The notes under the pieces are model-generated. The model saw only the letters and a program-made list of their open reading frames with translations. It was not told where the DNA came from and did no database searches. A stretch of 55,589 bases of DNA. It comes from an uncultured Caldilineales bacterium. Lineage in GTDB: Bacteria > Chloroflexota > Anaerolineae > JAAEKA01. Positions 9,105-15,801 of the stretch are shown piece by piece (within the stretch, counting starts at the first letter, position 1; each line of letters opens with the position of its first letter). The stretch is taken from contig CALESQ010000001.1 of NCBI GenBank assembly GCA_937907455.1, positions 1-55,589 of the forward strand, in the 5' to 3' direction. The position numbers and the translations under genes were made by a program.

Positions 9105-9599
9105 ATGCCTATCTTTTCTTTCGATGATGCCACGCTTTCACAAGCCGTCAGCCTCTTCATTGCGGCTGTGCTGGGCGGTTTGATCGGCCTGGAGCGTGAG
9201 GCCGAACACCGCCCCGCAGGTCTGCGCACTTATACATTGGTTAGCGTAGGCGCGGCGTTGTTTACCCTGCTTTCCATTCATGCATTCCCGGTGGAAGGCC
9301 CGCGCGACACGGCGCGCATTGCTGCACAGATCGTCAGCGGCATTGGCTTTCTGGGGGCAGGTACGGTATGGCGCTCACAAAATCAGGCACACGGCCTGAC
9401 TACCGCAGCAGGATTGTGGGTCACTGCGGCCATTGGCATGGCTGCGGGCGCGGGATATATTGTGCTGGCGGCGATCAGCACCGTGCTGGTTTTGTTTGTG
9501 CTGCGCGTGCTGTTGATGTTCGAGCATCGCTTTTTTGCCCACTCCCACAATGGTGATGGCTACAACGGCAACGGTTCGGATGCAGAGTCTCTGCGCTAA
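9105..9599 (+). CDS. MgtC/SapB-family membrane protein
   Basis: This 164-residue integral membrane protein of the MgtC/SapB family carries the family's GGLIGLEREAEHRPAGLRTYTLV segment and the GIGFLGAGTVWRS loop, followed by about three more hydrophobic helices. It lacks the longer C-terminal cytoplasmic ACT-like domain of Salmonella MgtC. Relatives are linked to survival at low magnesium and to control of ATP synthase, but the role of short forms in free-living bacteria is unsettled. It appears monocistronic, with a strong promoter carrying a possible operator. The -35 box of the SRP RNA gene begins right after its stop codon. Confidence 0.88.
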   Translation: MPIFSFDDATLSQAVSLFIAAVLGGLIGLEREAEHRPAGLRTYTLVSVGAALFTLLSIHAFPVEGPRDTARIAAQIVSGIGFLGAGTVWRSQNQAHGLTTAAGLWVTAAIGMAAGAGYIVLAAISTVLVLFVLRVLLMFEHRFFAHSHNGDGYNGNGSDAESLR

Positions 9600-9600
9600 C

Positions 9601-9629
9601 TTGCCACGTCTCTCTATCTGCGGTACAAT
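9601..9629 (+). promoter_or_regulatory. Promoter of the SRP RNA gene
   Basis: TTGCCA (9601-9606), a 17-bp spacer and TACAAT (9624-9629). The predicted start, about 7 nt downstream, coincides with the first paired base of the RNA at 9637. Confidence 0.75.
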
Positions 9630-9636
9630 GCCCCTC

Positions 9637-9905
9637 GGTCGTGCTAGGCGGGGCGCTAGCGGTGCCTTGTACCCGCAATCCGCTATAGCGGGGCTGAATC
9701 CCCACTCCGAGGGCTCGACGGCTGCCGTGACTAATCGGCCGAGCGGCGTTGATGGCTGGGTCCTGTGCGGCGCGGACCTGTGAACTTGGTCAGGACCGGA
9801 AGGTAGCAGCCATAAGCGGTTACCCGTGGGTGCCACGGGGTAGCCTGGCCTGAGCAGGCTGGAGCGACAAGCCGGTGGTCGCAGTTCGACGAGGGGTGCA
9901 CGACC
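9637..9905 (+). ncRNA. ffs: Signal recognition particle RNA, large bacterial type
   Basis: The apical Ffh-binding hairpin is clear around 9790-9815 (GGTCAGGACCGGAAGGTAGCAGCC region, with the conserved GGAAGGTAGCAGC core). The ends pair: 9637-9644 (GGTCGTGC) with 9898-9905 (GCACGACC). The roughly 269-nt length and the 5' segment around 9645-9700 indicate the large form with an Alu domain, as in Bacillus, rather than the short E. coli 4.5S form. The RNA forms the SRP with Ffh and directs membrane-protein ribosomes to FtsY. Its own promoter and terminator flank it precisely. Confidence 0.93.
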
Positions 9906-9916
9906 AGCACTGATAT

Positions 9917-9948
9917 GAGGCGAGCCTGTACAGGCTCGCCTCTTTCAT
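9917..9948 (+). terminator. Terminator of the SRP RNA gene
   Basis: A perfect 26-bp palindrome at 9917-9942 forms a GC-rich stem and is followed by TTTC. It starts 11 nt after the paired end of the RNA. Confidence 0.8.
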
Positions 9949-9956
9949 CTCTCAAC

Positions 9957-9986
9957 TTGCCACCAGCACGGGCAAGACGGTATAAT
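9957..9986 (+). promoter_or_regulatory. Promoter for the aconitase gene
   Basis: TTGCCA (9957-9962), an 18-bp spacer and TATAAT (9981-9986), about 60 nt before the aconitase ATG and just past the SRP terminator. Confidence 0.7.
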
Positions 9987-10053
9987 CACCGCGCCAACTG
10001 AGCAATATGCTGTTTTTCCCCTGTGCCTTTGCACTTTTTTTCGGAGTTGACCC

Positions 10054-12318
10054 ATGACGATGAACTTTGATTTGATTCAGCGGCTTTACGCTGAACTGCC
10101 GGCCAAGGTTGAAGCTGGCCGACGGCTGATGGGCCGCGCCCTGACCCTCACCGAAAAGATTTTGCTGGCTCACGTAGCCGGTGAGTTGAAGGAAGCCCCG
10201 GTGCGCCGCCAAAGCTATGTTGATTTTAACCCTGACCGCGTGGCGATGCAGGATGCCACCGCGCAGATGGCGATTCTGCAATTCATGCTGGCCGGGCGTG
10301 ACGACACCGCGGTGCCTTCCACCATCCATGCCGATCACTTGATCCGCGCCCAGTTTGGCGTGGAACGCGATCTGCCAATCGCCATCAGCGAAAATATGGA
10401 GGTGTATGACTTCCTGTTGAGCGCAGGGCAGCGTTATGGCATGGGGTTCTGGAAACCCGGCGCTGGCATTATCCATCAGGTGGTGCTGGAGAATTATGCC
10501 TTCCCTGGCGGCATGATGATTGGCACCGACAGCCATACGCCCAACGCTGGTGGCCTCGGCATGGTGGCTGTGGGTGTGGGTGGCGCGGATGCGGTGGATG
10601 TGATGGTGGGAATGCCGTGGGAACTGCGCTGGCCCGGCGTGATCGGTGTCAAGCTGACCGGCGAGTTTAACGGTTGGGCCTCGGCCAAAGATGTGATCCT
10701 TACCGTGGCCGGTATTCTTACGGTCAAGGGCGGTACCGGCGCAATTGTTGAGTATTTTGGCCCTGGCGCGCGCAGCATCAGCGCCACCGGCAAAGGCACC
10801 ATCTGCAACATGGGTGCGGAGATTGGCGCTACCACCTCGCTTTTCCCGTTTGATACACGCATGGCCGATTATCTGCGTGCTACCGAGCGCAACGATGTCG
10901 CCGCGCTGGCTGAGCAGATCGCTGCACACTTGCAGCCTGATCCTGAAGTAGAGGCAGAGCCGGAGCGCTTCTACGACCGCGTGATTGAAATCAACCTGAG
11001 TACGTTAGAACCGCATGTGGTTGGCCCGTATTCGCCTGATCTCGACCGCCCGATCTCGCAGTTGGCGGCAGAGGTACAGGCCAAAAGCTATCCCGTGGCG
11101 CTTACTGCGGCGCTGGTCGGTTCATGCACCAACTCATCGTATGAAGATATGAGCCGCGCGGCTAATGTGGCTCGGCAAGCGTTGGATAAGGGCTTGGTAG
11201 CCCGCACGCCGTTGCTGATCAACCCGGGTTCGGAGCAAATTCGTGCCACGGTGGAGCGCGACGGTCAGTTGGGTGTGTTGCAGGCGATGGGGGCCAGCAT
11301 CATGGCTAATGCCTGCGGCGCGTGCATCGGCCAGTGGCGCCGTACCGACATCGAAAAGGGCGAGCCGAACAGCATCATCAACAGCTTTAACCGCAATTTT
11401 GCCGGACGCAACGACTCTAACCCGGGCACGCATAGCTTTATCGCTTCGCCGGAGATCGTTACAGCCTTTGCCATTGCCGGACGTTTAGACTTTAACCCGC
11501 TTACTGATACGCTGATGAATGCTGCGGGCGAGCCGGTCAAGCTGGACCCGCCATCGGGCCACGAGTTGCCGTCACAGGGCTTTATCAAGGACAACGACGG
11601 CTTTGTGCCGTCGCGGCAGGATCGCGCCGGCCTTGATGTGTCGGTCAGCCCTGCCAGCGACCGCCTGGCGCTGCTGCAACCCTTTACCCCCTGGAGCGGC
11701 GAGGACTTTCATCACCTGCCTGTGCTGATGAAGGCGCGTGGCAAATGCACCACCGATCACATCTCACCTGCAGGGCCGTGGCTGAAGTATCGCGGCCACC
11801 TCGATAACATCAGCAACAACATGTTTATCGGCGCGGTGAGCGCGTTCGAGCATCCGGCGGGCAAGGGTCGTAATGTCATCACCGGCGAAAACGATGTCGC
11901 TTATTCCGACATTGCCCGCGATTACAAGGAGCGCGGCCTGGGTTGGGTAGCCATTGGCGATGAGAACTATGGCGAGGGCAGCAGCCGCGAGCACGCAGCG
12001 ATGGAGCCGCGTCACCTGGGTGGCCTGGCGGTAATCGCGCGCAGCTTTGCCCGTATCCACGAAACCAACCTGAAAAAACAAGGGCTGTTGCCTCTCACCT
12101 TTGCCAACCCGGCAGACTATGATCTGATTCGCGAAGATGACCGCGTGAGCCTGCTGGGCCTCACGGAGTTGGCTCCCGGGTCTACGGTGCGCCTGGTGCT
12201 CCATCACGCCGACGGCACGCAGCACGAGGCCGTGCTGCTGCATACCTTCAACGACAACCAGATCGAATGGTTCAAGGCCGGGTCTGCACTTAACCTGATT
12301 CGCTTACAGCGTTCCTGA
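10054..12318 (+). CDS. Aconitate hydratase (mitochondrial-type aconitase)
   Basis: The [4Fe-4S] enzyme interconverts citrate and isocitrate in the TCA cycle. At 754 residues it is the size of mitochondrial-type aconitase, shorter than AcnA/IRP1 (about 890). Cluster ligands are C358 (GSCTNSS) and C421/C424 (NACGACIGQW). Other motifs include GTDSHTPNAGGLG, the KCTTDHISPAGPW start of the mobile domain, and GEGSSREHAAMEPR. The ATG at 10054 has GGAG 7 nt upstream. It is single, with its own promoter, and shares a bidirectional terminator with the convergent gene. Isocitrate dehydrogenase and succinate dehydrogenase are encoded elsewhere in the window. Confidence 0.95.
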   Translation: MTMNFDLIQRLYAELPAKVEAGRRLMGRALTLTEKILLAHVAGELKEAPVRRQSYVDFNPDRVAMQDATAQMAILQFMLAGRDDTAVPSTIHADHLIRAQFGVERDLPIAISENMEVYDFLLSAGQRYGMGFWKPGAGIIHQVVLENYAFPGGMMIGTDSHTPNAGGLGMVAVGVGGADAVDVMVGMPWELRWPGVIGVKLTGEFNGWASAKDVILTVAGILTVKGGTGAIVEYFGPGARSISATGKGTICNMGAEIGATTSLFPFDTRMADYLRATERNDVAALAEQIAAHLQPDPEVEAEPERFYDRVIEINLSTLEPHVVGPYSPDLDRPISQLAAEVQAKSYPVALTAALVGSCTNSSYEDMSRAANVARQALDKGLVARTPLLINPGSEQIRATVERDGQLGVLQAMGASIMANACGACIGQWRRTDIEKGEPNSIINSFNRNFAGRNDSNPGTHSFIASPEIVTAFAIAGRLDFNPLTDTLMNAAGEPVKLDPPSGHELPSQGFIKDNDGFVPSRQDRAGLDVSVSPASDRLALLQPFTPWSGEDFHHLPVLMKARGKCTTDHISPAGPWLKYRGHLDNISNNMFIGAVSAFEHPAGKGRNVITGENDVAYSDIARDYKERGLGWVAIGDENYGEGSSREHAAMEPRHLGGLAVIARSFARIHETNLKKQGLLPLTFANPADYDLIREDDRVSLLGLTELAPGSTVRLVLHHADGTQHEAVLLHTFNDNQIEWFKAGSALNLIRLQRS

Positions 12319-12358
12319 TGGCGTTTTTTTGCCAGGCACTATACATTGTATAAACAAA

Positions 12359-12383
12359 AAGGACTGGCTTAGTGCCAGTCCTT
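12359..12383. terminator. Bidirectional terminator between convergent genes
   Basis: A 10-bp stem (12359-12368 with 12374-12383) with a TTAGT loop has an A-run on its left and a T/C-rich tract on its right, so it can stop aconitase transcripts (+) and LysM-CAP transcripts (-). A nine-G run at 12394-12402 lies in the same gap. Confidence 0.75.
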
Positions 12384-12412
12384 CTCCTTTCTTGGGGGGG
12401 GGAATGTTTCGC

Positions 12413-13291
12413 CTACGGGCGACCAAAGTCCACGATAAAGTAATAGCCCCAGGCGCTTGGCGCTATTCCTACTCCGGCTTGGGTGAAGTTGGGGTGCATG
12501 ATGTTTTCATAGTGCGGGCCGCCGGGGCCTTCAAACCACCACATGTCAAATGCACCTTGCAGGGTATTGGTGCTGGCCCAGTTTTCTCCCGCCCACGATG
12601 GGCTGTAGCCCGCACGTGTCAGCCGGGTGCGCAGCCGTGAGCCATCAGAGCCTACGTGACTGCCCCAGCCGCGCTGCGAGCAGTCCTGAGCATGGGCCTG
12701 CGCGGCAGCAGCCAGTTCAGGCGACCAGCTCAACGCGGGCAGGCCATAGGCTACCCGCTTTTGATTCATCAGCGTCAGCATGCCCAACGCCATGCTTTGG
12801 GCATTGTCGGCCGAAATAGGCGGCAGCGCCGCAACCGCAGCCGGCGCAGCGACAGCAGGTGCTGGTGCTGCCGCAGCCGCAGGTGCTGCCGCAGCCGCAG
12901 GTGCAGCCGCCTTAGGTGCAGGTGCTTTGACAGCAACCGCCGGGGCCTTAGGCTTGACCTGTACCGGTGCGGCGGGAACCCACAGCTTGTCGTTGGGATG
13001 AATCCAGTAGGGCGGCTTGATGTTGTTGATGGCCGCCAGCTCCTCCTGGCTGATGCCGTGCGCCGTGGCAATCAGCCATAGATCGTCGCCTGCTTTGACT
13101 GTGTAGACATAGCCAAAACCCAGCAGGTCGCTGGAATAGGCGGCTGAAGAAGCATCTTCAAAGAGAGGGGGTTGCTCTTTGCCCAGCTCAGAGGCAGTTA
13201 CCGGGGCCGCAGCCACCGGTAAAGAGAACAACAGGCTAAAGAACAGAACAAACGGGAGCATTCGATGGAACTTACGTTTTCTCTTGTGCAT
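12413..13291 (-). CDS. Secreted LysM and CAP (SCP-like) domain protein
   Basis: An exported 292-residue protein. It has a basic N-terminus and hydrophobic signal (LPFVLFFSLLFSLPVAAA), one LysM repeat (about 57-103, YTVKAGDDLWLIATAHG...NDKLWVP) that should bind peptidoglycan or chitin-like glycan, an Ala/Pro-rich linker (about 104-160), and a C-terminal CAP domain (about 168-292) with the MNQKRVAYGLPALSW start and the ENIMHPNFTQAGVG and GENWA motifs. This YkwD-type layout is common in Gram-positive and Chloroflexota surface proteins, but its activity is unknown. The upstream ATG at 13336 is rejected because a good promoter lies inside that extension. The mRNA is probably nearly leaderless. Confidence 0.85.
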   Translation of the reverse strand: MHKRKRKFHRMLPFVLFFSLLFSLPVAAAPVTASELGKEQPPLFEDASSAAYSSDLLGFGYVYTVKAGDDLWLIATAHGISQEELAAINNIKPPYWIHPNDKLWVPAAPVQVKPKAPAVAVKAPAPKAAAPAAAAAPAAAAAPAPAVAAPAAVAALPPISADNAQSMALGMLTLMNQKRVAYGLPALSWSPELAAAAQAHAQDCSQRGWGSHVGSDGSRLRTRLTRAGYSPSWAGENWASTNTLQGAFDMWWFEGPGGPHYENIMHPNFTQAGVGIAPSAWGYYFIVDFGRP

Positions 13292-13298
13292 AGCGGCG

Positions 13299-13326
13299 AC
13301 TATAGCACAGCTTGCAGCAAGCGCAA
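13299..13326 (-). promoter_or_regulatory. Promoter of the LysM-CAP gene, probably leaderless
   Basis: On the minus strand: TTGCGC (13326-13321), a 16-bp spacer, then an extended -10 TGCTATAGT (TATAGT at 13304-13299). Only 7 nt separate the -10 from the ATG, so transcription should begin at or beside the start codon. Confidence 0.55.
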
Positions 13327-13357
13327 AATCGCGCAACGACGGCGCTCAGGGCCGTTT

Positions 13358-14197
13358 TTAGCCACCGGAAAAGGCGATTCGCTCCCAGGCAGCCAGATCA
13401 AGGCCTTCGGGAATCTCCCAATTTTGCTCCACAAGCCAGTTTACATGCACCAGCACCAGGCGTAATTGCTCTTGCCAATCCCTGTTTTGGGCATGATCGC
13501 TTTCTAACATGGTATTCCAGTTGCGATTGGCCTCGCCAAAAAAGAAATCCACCGTATCGCTCACTGTTTTGTAGGAAGCCGCGTTCTGCGCCAGGGCCAG
13601 CAACATCATCTGATCTGTGACGCTGGCATCGGGATAGGTATGGATGATGTAGCGATGCGTTTGGTTCAGTTTAGCCGTCATCACGCGGATAGCTGCTTCT
13701 GGCGCCAGCAAATCAACGCCTTGCAGCCGCGGCGCCCAGTATACCACTTCTTGCTCACGGAGTTGAGCAATGCCCACGCTGATATTATCGTTTATCAGCT
13801 CGCGCCACACTATTTCCAGGGTATCAGTGCCAAAGGGGCGATCTTTGAAATCGCTGGCCTGATGGGCAATAGATGCAGCCACCAGCAGCTCGATAGCGTC
13901 GGGAGCCCAGCGATGAATCTCGGCGGCGTTTTGCTCCACTGCCCGGCGGCCCTGGATGGGCGAAATCGGCCCCAGCCCGCTGAGCGAGCTGATTCCCCAT
14001 TGCCACACGTTGTAGATGAACACCCAATTATCGTTGCGGGCAGCAAACTCAGCCGTGTCTGGCTTGATCTCGGCTTCCCAATCCCCCCAGCCATAGGCAG
14101 AGGCTGGCCCCTCCTGCGCCAGCACGCGGGTTGGATGCGAGAGTGCAGCACTTATCAAAACTGCCAGTACAAACAGGAAATAGCTTAGCCTGCGCAT
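13358..14197 (-). CDS. Exported protein of unknown function, weakly lysozyme-like
   Basis: 279 residues with a clear signal peptide (MRRLSYFLFVLAVLISAALS, cleavage near VLAQEG). The mature part is mostly helical and rich in Trp. The stretch IELLVAASIAHQASDF, followed some 25 residues later by DNISVGIAQL, resembles the start of lytic-transglycosylase/lysozyme-like domains (usually HQESxF, then SxGxxQ). Here Ala replaces the catalytic Glu, so it may be an inactive relative. This is a motif-level impression only. It sits between the AlbA-type regulator (34-nt gap) and the LysM-CAP gene on the same strand. Confidence 0.6.
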   Translation of the reverse strand: MRRLSYFLFVLAVLISAALSHPTRVLAQEGPASAYGWGDWEAEIKPDTAEFAARNDNWVFIYNVWQWGISSLSGLGPISPIQGRRAVEQNAAEIHRWAPDAIELLVAASIAHQASDFKDRPFGTDTLEIVWRELINDNISVGIAQLREQEVVYWAPRLQGVDLLAPEAAIRVMTAKLNQTHRYIIHTYPDASVTDQMMLLALAQNAASYKTVSDTVDFFFGEANRNWNTMLESDHAQNRDWQEQLRLVLVHVNWLVEQNWEIPEGLDLAAWERIAFSGG

Positions 14198-14231
14198 GGC
14201 CGGGTACCTTGCGACAACAAGACAAATCTGT

Positions 14232-15608
14232 TTATTTCAGTGTATAGTACGTACCGCGCTTCATGCCTACCCGCATGGCAATTCCGCGCTCGGTAAGGTC
14301 TACCATGTCGAGACGCAGCGTCTCTGGTGACACATCCGGACATAAATCCTGATAATCGCGGCTGGTGATGCGCCCATGCTCACTCATGTATTGGATGGCA
14401 CGCAGTTGCCGCTCGTTCATGCTGCTTTCCCAGCCGGTTGAGCCAGGTGCTGGATTGCGCTCGCGAATGTTTTCCAGCACCACAGAAAAGCTGTGCGGTG
14501 TGGCGCGGAAACTGGGGTTGCGGTGGCCGGCTTTAGCCATCGCCTCAATCATCTTGTCAATACCTAGCCCCAGTTCTTCGATGAAGTTCCAGTGATACAG
14601 ACCGTTCACCAGGCGCGGGTTGCGGCTGAAATGTTCTTCCACCAGGTTATCGAGTGTGATGTAGCCCGGCAGACCGCCCGGGCTGTGGATTTCCAGGCGG
14701 TCGTCGAACATTCTGATCTCGATGCGGCGACCGCTGAGGCGATAGTCGCGATGGCATACTGCGTTTACCAATGCTTCGCGCACGGCAATCTGCGGATATT
14801 CTGCCCGTTCCTGGCGGCGCAGACCGGTGACCACTGCCTCGACGCGCATTTCTTGCAGCAGAATGCTCCAGGCGCGTTCAATGACCTGAGCCAGCGGGCC
14901 GGTGATGTCGTCGCGGCGCGTGTAGCCCGGCAGGCCGCCCGGCCCGCGCAGCTCGGTGCCGCTGAAGCGCACAAAGGTTACGGCTGATTGCGGCAGAAAA
15001 AATTGCGGATCCAGCCCGAACAGCAGCATACCGGCCACGGTTGGCTTGCCTTCCGCAGTCAGTGCGCCGATTTGACGCAGCAGGCGCTCGCGCGGCAGCT
15101 TGATTTGGCGGCCCAGCTTCTCTTCACGATGTATCACATAGTCATCAATGATGGCTGGGTCCAGATCGGCCAGCTCGGCGCCGGCTACTTCCTGCATCTC
15201 AAAATCGCCTGACGATTTGCCGGAAGCAAGCTGACGTACCTGATCACCGTGCAGCGGGCGATTTTCGTTGCCGCTGCGGATCAGCACACGGCCATCGGCC
15301 AGCGTATGCAGCTCGGTGGAGCGCGGCACGTGGATAGCCGCGGCCGCGCCGCTGGGCAATTCGATCTGCTCCCACTCGGTGCGCACGGGGGGGCGGCACT
15401 CGCGCAGTGCGGCGCGCAGCGCCTCTTCCAACTCCTCGCCAAACAATGCGTCCGCGGCCGCGCCGTTTTCATCCACGCCCAGCAGTACCGTGCCGCCGTC
15501 GGTGTTGGCAAAGGCCACCAGCGTTTCTGCCAGCAACTCGGTGTTGAACTGAGGCATGTAGGCCGTGTTGGGGCCGGAGTCGTGTTTGGAGGTCGGTTTC
15601 AAGATCAT
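14232..15608 (-). CDS. AlbA-type DNA-binding / HATPase_c_4 transcriptional regulator
   Basis: 458 residues from the ATG at 15608. The longer frame to 15734 is rejected because it would run back through a terminator and the -10 box. The N-terminal AlbA_2 (Schlafen-like AAA_4) domain contains LAETLVAFANTDGGTVLLGV. A middle HATPase_c_4 region (from about 273) has VREALVNAVCHRDY, the N-box-like motif of this family. The C-terminal winged helix (about 396-458) contains MNERQLRAIQYMSEHGRITSRDY. Such proteins are usually called ATP-dependent regulators or DNA-binding proteins, with targets mostly unknown. No dedicated neighbour points to a specific pathway. Confidence 0.82.
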   Translation of the reverse strand: MILKPTSKHDSGPNTAYMPQFNTELLAETLVAFANTDGGTVLLGVDENGAAADALFGEELEEALRAALRECRPPVRTEWEQIELPSGAAAAIHVPRSTELHTLADGRVLIRSGNENRPLHGDQVRQLASGKSSGDFEMQEVAGAELADLDPAIIDDYVIHREEKLGRQIKLPRERLLRQIGALTAEGKPTVAGMLLFGLDPQFFLPQSAVTFVRFSGTELRGPGGLPGYTRRDDITGPLAQVIERAWSILLQEMRVEAVVTGLRRQERAEYPQIAVREALVNAVCHRDYRLSGRRIEIRMFDDRLEIHSPGGLPGYITLDNLVEEHFSRNPRLVNGLYHWNFIEELGLGIDKMIEAMAKAGHRNPSFRATPHSFSVVLENIRERNPAPGSTGWESSMNERQLRAIQYMSEHGRITSRDYQDLCPDVSPETLRLDMVDLTERGIAMRVGMKRGTYYTLK

Positions 15609-15669
15609 GGCGTGATTACCCGATGCAATAACTGTGTTTGGCGATGGCAGAGCAACGCTCAGTAGGTCT

Positions 15670-15675
15670 ATTGTA
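15670..15675 (-). promoter_or_regulatory. -10 box for the AlbA-type regulator
   Basis: TACAAT on the minus strand, about 60 nt before the ATG at 15608. No convincing -35 box at standard spacing. It supports the shorter start. Confidence 0.4.
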
Positions 15676-15700
15676 CCATAGACTCGTCCGGCGCGCATAG

Positions 15701-15756
15701 CAAAGACGCCACCAGATGCGGCGGCGTCTTGCAAGAGGAGCGATGCAATGCTCCTC
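15701..15756 (-). terminator. Tandem hairpins ending the NHL-cluster transcript
   Basis: Reading the minus strand, a 7-bp stem (15756-15750 with 15741-15735) is followed by a second stem (15731-15723 with 15710-15701) and TTTG. They lie 45-100 nt downstream of the NHL gene stop at 15802. Confidence 0.6.
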
Positions 15757-15801
15757 CGTGGGGCGAATGGCGAGTACGACCAGGTTAAAGGCAGTTTGAC
15801 A

